Assembly (NCBI GenBank): GCA_038049695.1
Contig: CP142457.1
Coordinates: 24,070,501-24,134,500, forward strand
Reading direction: 5' to 3'
Length of the DNA stretch: 64,000 nt
Source of the DNA: Cinnamomum chago
Lineage: Eukaryota > Streptophyta > Magnoliopsida > Laurales > Lauraceae
Under the pieces are notes generated by a model. The model was not told the origin of the DNA, ran no database searches, and saw only the letters and a list, made by a program, of their open reading frames with translations. The translations under genes were made by a program, and so were the position numbers. This document shows, one piece after another, positions 47,926 through 58,378 of this stretch. Position 1 is the stretch's first letter, and each line of letters starts with the position of its first letter.

Positions 47926-48182
47926 ATAGTGGAAATCCGGTGGGGTGTTGGATTCACAAGCCGGTAGTGGATGTAGGCACGTTGGCCGAACCACTATAAA
48001 TATTGTGTTGTGGTGATTGCTATGTGGTGATTGATTTTGTTTAGCTTCCGCATATTGATTGATTATTCATCACATGTGACTAGTTTGCCTTAAGAAGTTA
48101 AAATTGGTCTTAATTGGTCATAGTTGTAGCACACCCTATTCACCCCCCCCCCCTCTAGGGTTAGGATCCTCGTGGACTTTCA

Positions 48183-48197
48183 ATTGGTATCAGAGCC
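48183..48197 (+). promoter_or_regulatory. Primer-binding site, subfamily B
   Basis: ATTGGTATCAGAGCC directly follows the LTR end. It contains TGGTATCAGAGC, the complement of initiator tRNA-Met. Confidence 0.9.
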
Positions 48198-48297
48198 AAG
48201 TGCTCTATCCCTTAGGATCAAGTGTTTGGAACTCTTGATTAGGTGTAAAAACCTAGAGTTAAAACCCTAGAGTTGTGATTACTTGAAAATCATTTAA

Positions 48298-49833
48298 ATG
48301 GACTTCACTAGGCTAGACTTTGTAGATTCTTCTAGACCCCTCACTCTTCCTTCTTTTGGAGTTTCAAACTCTCAAACTAATGAAAATCAATTTGATCCAA
48401 AAGAAGAAGAAAATGAATATAATGAAGAAGACCTTCAACAAGCTTTTGAAGAATTATATGAAATATCCTTAAAGCTTGAAAAGAAAAACAAAAGTTTAAG
48501 GGAAGAATCTAAAAACCTAAACAAAGAGCTAGCATCTTCAAAAGATGAACTTAGAGAGAAAGAAGAAGTAATAAAATGTCTAGACTCTAAGTTCATGATC
48601 TCTTTAAATAATCTATCTAACACTCAAGATGAACTAAAAGAATTAAAGATAGGTTATGATCATCTTAATAAAGAAAATCTAAAACTAAGAGATCAATTAC
48701 AAAGGCAAGATAAAGACTTTAACAATCTTGAATCTAAATTGACTATCTCTAAGGAAAATTTATCTAATGCTCAAGATGAATTAAATGAGATTAAGATAAA
48801 TTGTGATGAGATTAAAAATGAAAATTTAAACCTAAGAGATACAATTAAAAGACAAGATGAAGACTTTGACATTTTAGAAGCCAAGTTGATCAAAAGTAAG
48901 TTAAAAACAAAAGAACTTGGATCTAAAGTTGTTAATGAAGTAAAACTTGCCAATGAAGAGCTAATCAAATATAAGGAAATTGAAAATGAACTTTCTAAAG
49001 TTAAAAATGAAAATTCAATCCTTATAACCAAAGTCACTCAACTTGAAAACAATAAACAAAAGTATGAGTGCAAGTTTACCCAAAGTGAAGATAAACTTGA
49101 AAAATTATTTAAATTGGGTAAACATCATGGAGATAGGACGGGTATTGGTTTTAATAAGTATACTTCACATGACCCTAAATTCACCACCACCTTTGTGAAA
49201 GGTGAGTCCTCTTTCTCTAGCACTCACACTTCTTTGCCCATGTCCAAATGTAATTATTGTGGCATTAAAGGGCATTTTACATTTGAGTGCAAAATAAGAA
49301 AAAGAAGCCATGTGTCTAAACCCAACTTTGAACTAAAAAATGGAGAATCTAAATCTATGAAGGGTAAGACACTAAAAATCAAGGAAGACTCCAAAAAGGC
49401 TAAAGAAGTTAAATCATTTAAAATGGAGTCTCCTAAGATAGATTCTAAAAAGCTTAAACAAGTTAAACCAAGCTTGAAAGAATCTAAGAACAAAAAGCTT
49501 CTCAACTTATCTCCCTTATATGAACCCATGAAAGAACTTTTGAAGAAAGTTGCTAAGTTAAATCTAAAATTCAAAAGTCAAGTAAAGGGAGAAAGTAAGA
49601 AGAAAAGAAAAGTGAAACAATCCCCAAAGAAACAAACTCACCAACATCAAAAGACTAATCACCATTCTAAGCCAAATTTAGTAAAATCTAAATATCATGG
49701 TGATAAGTTCAAATTGAAAATTTATCAAGTTAAATCTCCTTTAGTTGGTGAGAATTCCAAAATAGATCTCAAAGTTCAACCCTCCCAAGACCTTAGGTGG
49801 ATTCCTAAAGTTATATATCTAGACAAACCTTAG
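48298..49833 (+). CDS. SIRE-like copia gag fragment, subfamily B
   Basis: Intact frame of 511 residues from ATG 48298, about 100 bp after the primer site. The layout matches the subfamily A protein: acidic N-terminus, long heptad-rich coiled coil (about 45-255), FKLGKHHGDRTGIGFN, CCHC knuckle at C318, C321, H326, C331, Lys-rich region, and C-terminus LRWIPKVIYLDKP. The third 49-residue coiled-coil unit is shortened here. No pol motifs follow the stop. It should bind RNA and assemble with partner particle proteins; the enzymes must come from another element. Confidence 0.82.
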   Translation: MDFTRLDFVDSSRPLTLPSFGVSNSQTNENQFDPKEEENEYNEEDLQQAFEELYEISLKLEKKNKSLREESKNLNKELASSKDELREKEEVIKCLDSKFMISLNNLSNTQDELKELKIGYDHLNKENLKLRDQLQRQDKDFNNLESKLTISKENLSNAQDELNEIKINCDEIKNENLNLRDTIKRQDEDFDILEAKLIKSKLKTKELGSKVVNEVKLANEELIKYKEIENELSKVKNENSILITKVTQLENNKQKYECKFTQSEDKLEKLFKLGKHHGDRTGIGFNKYTSHDPKFTTTFVKGESSFSSTHTSLPMSKCNYCGIKGHFTFECKIRKRSHVSKPNFELKNGESKSMKGKTLKIKEDSKKAKEVKSFKMESPKIDSKKLKQVKPSLKESKNKKLLNLSPLYEPMKELLKKVAKLNLKFKSQVKGESKKKRKVKQSPKKQTHQHQKTNHHSKPNLVKSKYHGDKFKLKIYQVKSPLVGENSKIDLKVQPSQDLRWIPKVIYLDKP

Positions 49834-52198
49834 GGTCTTGGACCTTCTTGACCAACCTATTCTTTATAGTCAAATCCTTTTGTTGGTCATGTTGCTTTGC
49901 ATTTTGTTTCTTTTAGTTACATTTATTAAAATGCATTGCTTCTTTATGATCAATTGATTTTGTCTTCATGCACCATTCTAGTCACATATCATGGTTTTCA
50001 AAATCATTTGATTATAATCTCATCATGTTTGATTTGCTTTTTGCACACATTAAGTTATAAACCTTGCATTGCATTTCTATACATGATCAATTGATTGTGA
50101 TTTCAAATGTTTTCATAGCTAGATTCTTCATAATCAATTGGATTTTCCATGGTTTTATAAGTTAAACTTTTATATGGAAAATTGTTTTGAAAAATCAACT
50201 TGTATGTGCTTCAATTAAGTTATATCTTTTCAAATACAATGTTGAAAATTGATCTTCCAAATCATTCTTTTTATGCTCATTGTTGGATTTTGTTTATCAA
50301 AATGATTTGAAGATTGGTTGAATGGAAATGCTTTTTAACATCATTAGTTATAATCTTCTAAGCATGTTCCATGTTATCATTTCCTTTTCTTTTGGTTTCA
50401 TTATCTTAGAATTGGAAATGTATGTTGTTTGCATCTTTGCTTATTTAGTTATTCTTTTTATATGCAAATGACTATTGGTTCCATGTATGGTTGTGATCTT
50501 AGTTATACTTGTAGAAACCATACTAGAACCCAAATCCATCCTCTATGCCTTCTAGTCATTTCTTTTAATGGATGGTTATGATGTTGATTCATGTATACCT
50601 TCTTAATGTTGTCATTTTTATACATGTTTCAACTTCATAATAGTGTTTTTGATCATATGAACCTCTTTGAAATCCATCCCTTGTATTTCATAGTTATATC
50701 TCTTGTTTGATGGATATCTTAGTGTTGAATTCATATGATCTAGACACTTAAGAAATTGCATGCATTGCCAAGTAATATCCTTTTACATTGCAATTTACCT
50801 TGTTCATCACTATGCTCTATAGTTATATCTATATAAGTGATGAATATGCATTTATGATGCTTGATGGAGTTTGCCACATTCTTGCTCTTTATCATGTTAT
50901 CAAATTCAATTGGTTTCTATTGGTATAATTTTTGATTGATTTGATTTCTTGAGAATGTGATAAACCTTGTGTGCATTGGATTGAACTTGATAAGTAATAT
51001 GATTGTTCCATATCACACACCATTAGCATCATAATGTTCATGTTGCCACCTCTTTTGCTCTTATAGGTATATCTCATGACCACCATATTTATGTATTCAT
51101 AATCTTGGTTGGCTATTAGTTGAGGTTGGCTTCATGCTTGAAATTCATTTCACTCATTCTTGCACATTAATAGTCATATTTATTGTTTGAATGAAATGAT
51201 TTCAAAACTTACATAGCATATGATTTTCATAAGTAATATTGATTGATGCTATGTTTGAGTAAACCCCACATCATGGATAGCTCTAATTTGGATTTCTCAT
51301 AATAGTTATATTTTTAAATCCATTTTAGAGTGATTGAGTTTATAGTCACATCCTTTAATCTCAATTGATATGTTTATCTCAATTGGTATCCATGATCGTT
51401 TCTCTCATTTGACCTAGCTCTCTTTTGGTAATTTGATCATTTGAGCCTTATAGTTAAATGAATCTAATCCTTTCCTTGAAGTTGACCCTCACTTGGATAA
51501 ACCATATACTTCTTGAATCTAATAGTTATATCTTGTCAAAAGCTTGACAAAAGAAGAGAATGGATTGAGGGGGAGTGTAAACCTTCATAGGAAGTATTAG
51601 TTTGATCAAATTCACCCTTGGATTGCCTTTGAGCCCTTAGAGATAACTTCCATACATGATAGCCTGTTATGTATTTCATTTTCGATTTCATTTGTTAACA
51701 GGTGCTACTAAAGGTATTTTCCTTATTTCATGTGTGTAGGTTCCTTTGCAATTTAATGTCAAAGGGGGAGAGAGTTTAAGTACTCAAAGATCTCCTACTC
51801 ATCAAAGGGGGAGAGAGTTCAAGATCTCCTACTCATCAAAGGGGGAGAGAGTTCGAGAGTTCAAGTACTCGAAGATCTCCTATCCATCGAAGGGGGAGAA
51901 AGCTTTCAAGTTCTCAAGAGGAGAAAGAAGCATGGTCAAAGGGGGAGAGCAAATAGAAGAAAGAAAGCTTGGAGCTAAAGAAGATGCTTGGCCATAGAGA
52001 GGAAGATGATAAGAAAGCTTGAAGAATGATCAAGCACCAAGCATCAAGAAGATTGAAGAAAAGAGCCCAAGAGCCCAAGCTAAAAGAAGGAGCATCCAAG
52101 AAGAAGATTTCAAGACTTGTCCAGCTGAGGGGGAGCTGAAGACAGAGTGTGTAATTTCAATGTTGAGTAAGTTGCCATCAAATTGCAAAGGGGGAGAT
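49834..52198 (+). other. Non-coding internal region with repeated purine words
   Basis: No coding motifs. An ATAGTTATAT-like word recurs many times between about 49910 and 51530. From 51764 to 52197 the word AAAGGGGGAGA recurs about six times within a tandem-like GAGAGAGTTCAAG context. The last copy (52187-52197) is the polypurine tract next to the 3' LTR. Confidence 0.8.
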
Positions 52199-54094
52199 TG
52201 TTAGGGATTTTGTATTTGCAATTTGATGGATGCATTTGCACTTTAGCATCATTTGAATTCTCACACTTGCATTGTTTTAGAAAACCTTGAAATTTAGTTT
52301 CATACATGCATAGCTTTTAAGATTTGGAAAAGCTTTTGTTTTATGCATGGTTTGGTTTTAAACTTGGATGCATTGGTATTGGAACCCAAAACTCTTTTGA
52401 AAACCTAATTCCTTGTGCATTACATTTGGAAAATCATGTTAGGTATTTAGGTTTGAGCTTTGCATTCTTTCATCTCTTCAAAATCATATATGTATGCATT
52501 GTTTTTGAAAAAGGAGTTTCAAGAAATCAAGCTAGCCTTTGGTTTTAAACTTTTGAATCATTTTAGGCTTTGTGTTTTTCATGTTTTTATACATCTTTGA
52601 ATGATTTAAAACATGTGAAAAAGCTTGATTTATATGGCCCAAAAAGATCCCCAAAGGAAATCTTCAAGAAACCCAAAAAATGGGAATTTCTGGGCAGGCC
52701 CGGTCAACCGGCCAAGAGGCCCGGTCAACCGGCCAGACTGCCGGTTAACCGGGTTTCTGAAGCTCAAACGGGCATTTTTATGACCGTTGTGCTTGGCCGG
52801 TCAACCGGCCTGTCATGGCCGGTCAACCGTGGATATAGCCGTTGGGCTGTTTTGGGGATATAAATGAGTTCTTTCCTTTGTCTTTGGTTGGAGATTTTGA
52901 AACCCTCTTTGAGGAGCTTTGAGAGAAGACAAAAGGGGATGATCTAAGAGACATCAAGGGGTCATTAAGTAAAGCTTAAGCTTGGATCAACTAAGTTAAA
53001 TCTCCAAGTAAGTTTTACTTTTAATTAATCATTTGTTATGTGCTTTATTTGAAACTTTGGAAAATGATTTCAAGCATGATAACAATGATGTGTTGAATCC
53101 TTTCTTCCCTTCATCTTTGATATTCAAGTTTGGATTCATCACTTTGTTTTCAACCCAAGTTTTGTTTTAAACTTTCTTAATCATGCTTAGCCTAAATCTT
53201 TGATTTTCTTTACATAGCATGATTCTTTTTCTTGGTTGAAACATTGCTTGTTGTTTTCATTCATTTAAACATTAGTAAAATTAATTTGGTTTTGAAAACA
53301 ACATGCACATGCATCACATGTTCTAAATTAGCCATTTTCACACAACTTGTTAGTCCTTGATTTTCATGTCATAAACAAGTTGAATTTCATACATGTGATT
53401 TGCATAAGACTTCAATCAAACCTTTTATGAGCTATAAACTTTGAATTGCTTTAAGCAATATATTGAGTGAGCCTTCTTTTTAAACTTGATTGGAGTCATC
53501 ACACACACACCTCATAAACATACAACTTTGCATTCATAGAGTGTTTGTGTGAGTTAGGATTTTAATTTTCATATCCGCCTATTTAGAGGCAAATTAAATT
53601 GAGCTTAAATTGTATCTCTTGGAGTGTTCTTTTGTGAAGACACTTTCTTTGAGAAACCTTGATTTGTAAAGGTTATTGCTTAGCCTTGAAAAGCACATTG
53701 TAAGGTTGTTGTTTAGCCTTTGAAAAGCAACATTGTAAAGGTTATTGCTTAGCCTTGAAAAGCACTTTGTAAGGTTGTTGTTTAGCCTTTGAAAAGCAAC
53801 ATTGTATAGGTTATTGCTTAGCCTTTGAAAAAGCATAAATAGTGGAAATCCGGTGGGGTGTTGGATTCACAAGCCGGTAGTGGATGTAGGCACGTTGGCC
53901 GAACCACTATAAATATTGTGTTGTGGTGATTGCTATGTGGTGATTGATTTTGTTTAGCTTCCGCATATTGATTGATTATTCATCACATGTGACTAGTTTG
54001 CCTTAAGAAGTTAAAATTGGTCTTAATTGGTCATAGTTGTAGCACACCCTATTCACCCCCCCCCCTCTAGGGTTAGGATCCTCGTGGACTTTCA
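52199..54094 (+). repeat. 3' LTR, subfamily B
   Basis: An 1896-bp LTR matching 46286-48182 along its whole length apart from one base fewer in the poly-C tract. Followed by the target duplication CCACC. Confidence 0.95.
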
Positions 54095-54433
54095 CCACCA
54101 CCTCTGATTCAACTCCCAGAAAATCTCGATCCCATCGACCAACCGATAATCGCCGACCCCCTCCCGGAACAGCCATGGAACTTCTGCATGGACCCCACCT
54201 TCAACCTTGTACCCATTTCCGACATAGCCCTTGAAATACCTGAAGAATTAGAAGGCTTGTTTAATGGTGTAAGGTTTGAAGAGAACATAGAGCTCCTCTT
54301 TTAGGGGTCTGAGGGTACTACCACAACAGGCAGCCATGAAGGTGGAGTTGATCAAATGAAAGTTTATGGCATTTTCGATGATTTTGGCATGTATGAGGGC
54401 AATTTCCTGAGTGGATTTGACCAGGTTGATTGA

Positions 54434-54831
54434 TGTGGGTGGTTGGAGGAGACTTTCACTTCTTGTGTTGTTGACTCCATCTCATATCCTTTTCCTTTTA
54501 GCATATGTTCTTAGGTTTTGGTTTTGTTGTTGAGATTTGAGTTGGGGTTTCAAAGGGGGGGTTGATGTTAGTGTTTTAAGATAATGGAGAGTTGGATTTT
54601 AAGACAAGAGACACAGTGTAGTCTTCCTTACTAATGAATAAGCTAGTTGATACTGATATTCTTTTTATATGTGTCATGTAGCCAAATAGATCATATAAAG
54701 AGGTGCCATGGCCCAAAAAAAAAAAAGAAAAACATGTCCTATCCATATCTAAACAAACAGATCAGAAGGTGAGGAAAACCAATGAAACTAAGAGAATTGA
54801 AGTCGAGAGAAAAAAAAGGAGATTTTTTTAC
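54434..54831. other. CACTA interior between AP2 and ACR fragments
   Basis: Probably 3' flank of the AP2 exon followed by intron sequence of the ACR fragment. It has an A-run at 54716-54726 and no recognised gene. Confidence 0.45.
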
Positions 54832-55430
54832 CTGTTCGATGTAGCTGATGACGCTTTCGTCCTTGAGCTTGTTGCCGTTTTGATCAGTGACATGAAAAAC
54901 TAAAGATGAAGAGGAGAAATTAATCATTTCAAATTGATTGCACAAGATAAAAGAGATGACTGCAAGGAAGGTTCAGATGATTACCGTCCATGAACCACTG
55001 TCCATCAGAGGAGATGTAGGCCTTCTTGATGCAGAGATTGAGGTCGGTGAGGACATGTACGGCCTCGAGAAGGATTTCATGTTTTCTACCGCTGTCGACC
55101 TAGAAAATGAGAAAAATGTAAGACGAGAAAGAGAGAAGAACTAACTTTTTTTTTTTGCAAATCTAGGGTTCCTGACATGCCATTTACCTTCACGAGAGTG
55201 GCAGTAGCACAAACAGTATTATCAATGACAACTCTGCAAAGCAGTAAAAAAAACAGAAAAAGAGGGAAAGATAGACCGTCAGAAATGAGAAGAGGCTCTT
55301 TCAGACCATCAAAAATCAAGAAAACAGAGTCCCAGATGGAAATGGGAGAAAAGTTTATGAAAACAGACCTCGGAGTATTCATCCGGATGACGAGCTTCTC
55401 ATACTCATTCAGAGTTGCCGCCCATTCCAT
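54832..55430 (-). pseudogene. Captured 5' part of an ACR (ACT domain repeat) gene, introns retained
   Basis: Four exons on the minus strand with GT-AG borders: 55369-55430 (ATG at 55430; MEWAATLNEYEKLVIRMNTP), 55188-55233 (VIDNTVCATATLVK), 54985-55099 ([38 protein letters not shown]) and 54832-54899 (VFHVTDQNGNKLKDESVISY). Together they give the N-terminus and the first ACT domain of a plant ACR protein (putative amino-acid-sensing regulators). Phases join correctly and no stop or shift is seen. The rest of the gene (further ACT domains) is missing, so this is a truncated copy carried by the CACTA element, though it could still be transcribed. Confidence 0.85.
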
Positions 55431-55779
55431 CTTCCCTCTCTTTTCTAGAGAAAAAAGGAACACCCTCAAAGCCCTAAACCCTAAACCTTAAATCTTACCT
55501 TCTTTCTTGTTCTTCTTCCTTACAAATATTTGACGAAATGAATGGAAGGAAAGGAAAGGAAAGTCCGTAAAAATCTCAAAAGAAATGAATGTGAGTGGAT
55601 CTTAGATGCCCTGTTTTGTATTGTATCGATGATTTCGCCAAATGAAACGGTCGCAGATACAGAGAATGCAGTGGAGCGATCCTAAGTCAAAGGCTCTCAA
55701 GACTCGACCGAATCGCTTTTTCTCTTCTCCTTGCTATGTTTATGTTGCTCTGCTAAGATCTACCGCCGCAAAGTTCGGT
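55431..55779 (-). promoter_or_regulatory. Captured 5' flank of the ACR fragment with a telo-box
   Basis: Upstream of the ACR start on the minus strand. AAACCCTAA (plus 55476-55484), the plant telo-box word common near plant transcription starts, lies about 46 bp from the ATG. The captured piece may therefore include a promoter. No other site is claimed. Confidence 0.45.
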
Positions 55780-55966
55780 GTTTAAGAATAAAACGAGACA
55801 TAGATTTGTTTTGTGTGTCGCATTATAGAAAAGTGACACAACAAACCTCCTTCTCGTTTACTCCTCCTCTAAAGTGACACATCAGACCATACTATGTCAC
55901 TTTATTGTAAAAGCGACACAAAAGCTCATTTCAAAAGCGAGACTAAAAGTCCTTTTTTTTGTAGTG
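55780..55966. repeat. CACTA right end with subterminal repeats
   Basis: AAAGTGACAC, GTGTCGCATT, AAAGCGACACAAAAG and related words recur in both orientations, mirroring the left end, and finish with the T-run and GTAGTG terminus at 55961-55966. Confidence 0.9.
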
Positions 55967-55969
55967 TTT

Positions 55970-58378
55970 GTTCTCTTGAATGATCAAGCTAGAAGACTCC
56001 AAAGAGAATTCCAAGACCATCATCTTCTTCCTCTCATCCTAAACTTTCCATTGACACAAATTTCTTGAAGTTTCTAGTTGCGCAAGAGCTCCATTTTCTT
56101 TCTTCTCTCTTGTTTGGCCTTTTCTAGGTAAGAGCTCCAACCCATCTCTTTAATGAAGCCTTTTTAGTTCCTAAAGATCTTGTTTTTCATGTTTACAAAC
56201 CCTTTTGTGAAAATGGGTTTCTTGTTTTCAAGATTGAGTGAGTTTTGTGTGGTTTTCATGGGTTTTGTAGTATTTGGATTAGCTTGAGTGAAGGTGCTTA
56301 AAGAGGTTTGTGGCATCTTTGACTAAGGCAAGTAACAAATCTAGGATGGATGATAGCATGTGTGCATTTGATTTGTTTTCTTTTCACTCTTCTCATTTCA
56401 TTGGAAATTCATGTCTTGAATGAAAATTTTGGGGATTTGTTTTAGATTGGAGAATGGGAGTGTAATGTCTCAATTTGTGTTATGAAATGTGTGTTTTACC
56501 CCTTAGAGAACATGTAGGCTCAGGGAAGTGCAGGTTGAATGAGAAACAAGAAGAAGGGAAGAAGAAATGAAAGAAAATCTGACTTGAAATGCACTTCCCG
56601 TGCAGTTTCGGTCAGCCGCGGGCCAGCTGGCGGCTAGCCGAAATCCCTATTTCGGTTAACCGCGAGCTGACCGAGCTCGGCAATTCCCTTTCCAAAAGCT
56701 TGCACTTTGACAGTGGGTGTCGATCAGCATGACGTTTAGCTAGCGGCTAGCCGAAATTCCCATTTCGGCTAACCGCTGGCCAACCGAAGTCATTACGACT
56801 CCTTTTCCAGAGAGTTAAGTTTCAGACTTGAATTCCAGCGGTCAGCCCTACGATCAGCTTACGGCTAGCCGCCAGATTCCATTTTGGCTAACCGTAAGCC
56901 AACCGAAGTCAGTTCGGTTTCTTTTCCAGAAAGCTGCGTTTGGACCTAGGTTTCCAGCGGTCAGCCTGTCGGTCAGCTGGCGGCTAGCCGCCAGATCCTA
57001 GTTTGGCTAGCCGACATCTGACCGCGAACTGATCGAATTTGACACCAGTGCCATTTTGAAGAGTATTTGTAAGAAGGAAAACTAGAACATGTTAAGTGAC
57101 CTTTAGCCTGATATTGTGCACTCGAAACCTGAGATGTCTTTGAACTTCTGGGGCACCGCTTCTCTTTTAAATTCCAATAATTGGGTTTCAATTACACAAG
57201 GATCAACCAAAGGTCCTTACATGTGCTTGATAGGCTTTGTGTTCATACTTTGGTTTTGATACAATGAGTATCATTGTGTACTCGTTATGAAGTTTAAGTA
57301 CAAGCTCGTTTTGAAGATTTGTTTCAAGAAAAAGGGGATCACTTCCTAAGCGTGTTATGCATATTAATTATGCCTTTTGCTAGTCGTGATTTGTTCTGTT
57401 TTGATAAGTGATTCTCCCCTTTTATCTCGACATGTTTAGATAGTATTTAACGTGTTTGTGCATTCATGAATTTAAGTGAACACCACTGAGCTTGGACTGC
57501 CCTTTCAATTTGATCCACTGTCTGGGGGTCCTTAAACATGTGGACTGTCTGCAGACTGGTCGTGTATTTTATTACACATCGTGCGTGTCCGGTTCCGCGG
57601 CCGAAATCCCCGTATATGTGGGAATCGTGTCGTGAGTATATTATGTATATCGTGCTTGTCGTGCGTGCTTGCTCTTTTCATTATAAATGATAGAGAAAGG
57701 ATGAGCTCTTGTGGAATGTAACTATTCATGATATTATAAGTATTCATGTCAAGTTTTGCTCGTATTTTGAGATGTACCTTAGTCATGTAACTGTTTACAA
57801 TTCAGTAAAATGTCTTTATATGTTTCCTTAAATATTTACTACTTATATATGCTCATGCCTAAATTGATTACCTGCCGAACCGTTGTGTTTGACCCTTGTA
57901 TGTTGGTGCCTAGGTGGAGGTGACGTTGCCTTTGAGGAGGAGCGTCCGGAGGAGTCTCTTGAGCCACCCCCAGTCAGAGAGTGGCAACCCGATGATGTCA
58001 ACTAGACGTCGGGCGGGTTCTTGAGAGTCGCTACATTTTTTCATTGGGTTCTTTTATTATTTTGAGAATTGTATTGGCCTTTGTTGGCCTCTTATGGGAT
58101 GTAACTAAACTTAACTTACTTTTGTGTTAGTCTCATAACTTGAATCATGATGGGAATGTCATGTTAACTCCTTCCTTTTGATCCTATGTCTTGATGTTAA
58201 TTGTCATAGCACTTAAAAATTTATTGGTGCTTATCTTGATGTGATTTGCTACACGCTTCCGCAAACTTGATCGTGTGAGACAGATTCCGCGTGTTTCGGG
58301 AATCCTCACCGCGGGAACCTGTGGGAAAACAACACAATCACACGTCGCGGGCCCGGGATCCGTTCCGGGGTCGCGACA
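55970..58378 (+). repeat. 3' LTR of the Tekay-type element, second part
   Basis: Resumes at GTTCTCTTGAATGATC, matching the 5' LTR from about 14075 on, and ends GGGGTCGCGACA. It has the four-unit hairpin array at about 56607-57035 and a TATA-region counterpart reading TATTTGTAAG, one base changed from TATTTATAAG in the 5' LTR. The second and first parts together are 3001 bp. Confidence 0.95.

Larger units (their letters stand above)
46286..48182 (+). repeat. 5' LTR, subfamily B
   Basis: A 1897-bp LTR starting TGTTAGGGATTTTG and ending GTGGACTTTCA. It contains five palindromes (46787-46917), TATAAAT at 46946-46952, a minisatellite at about 47757-47925 and a poly-C tract before the end. Confidence 0.95.
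46286..54094 (+). mobile_element. Copia-like gag-only retrotransposon (subfamily B)
   Basis: A two-LTR element on the plus strand: 5' LTR 46286-48182, primer site 48183-48197, gag 48298-49833, non-coding 49834-52180, polypurine tract just before the 3' LTR 52199-54094. The target duplication CCACC is perfect (46281-46285, 54095-54099). The two LTRs differ visibly only by one C in the poly-C tract, so insertion is very recent. No pol is present. It is related to the minus-strand array at 22228: shared LTR ends and gag, but different palindromes and no 239-bp segment. Confidence 0.95.
46132..54433 (+). pseudogene. Captured last exon of a WRI1-like AP2 transcription factor gene, split by a retroelement
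   Basis: Pieces 46132-46285 and 54100-54433 are continuous once the copia-like element and one CCACC copy are removed. A splice acceptor (CCCTCTGTAG) precedes the exon. The start encodes the end of the second AP2 DNA-binding domain ([31 protein letters not shown]), typical of WRI1/ADAP-like AP2 proteins. A Pro-rich linker and an acidic C-terminal region follow. The frame crosses the insertion site without shift, meets a TAG at 54302, then stays open (YGIFDDFGMYEGNFLSGF) to TGA at 54431. Upstream exons with the rest of the AP2 domains are absent, so this is a gene fragment inside the CACTA element. Confidence 0.85.

Noticed and set aside
54703..54903. Plus-strand frame overlapping the ACR exon
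   Set aside because: Antisense shadow of ACR exon 4 and its intron; the minus strand has matching splice sites and domain sequence.
55471..55487. CCCTAAACCCTAAA as an interstitial telomere repeat
   Set aside because: Only about two units and placed just upstream of the ACR start, which fits a telo-box better than telomere DNA.
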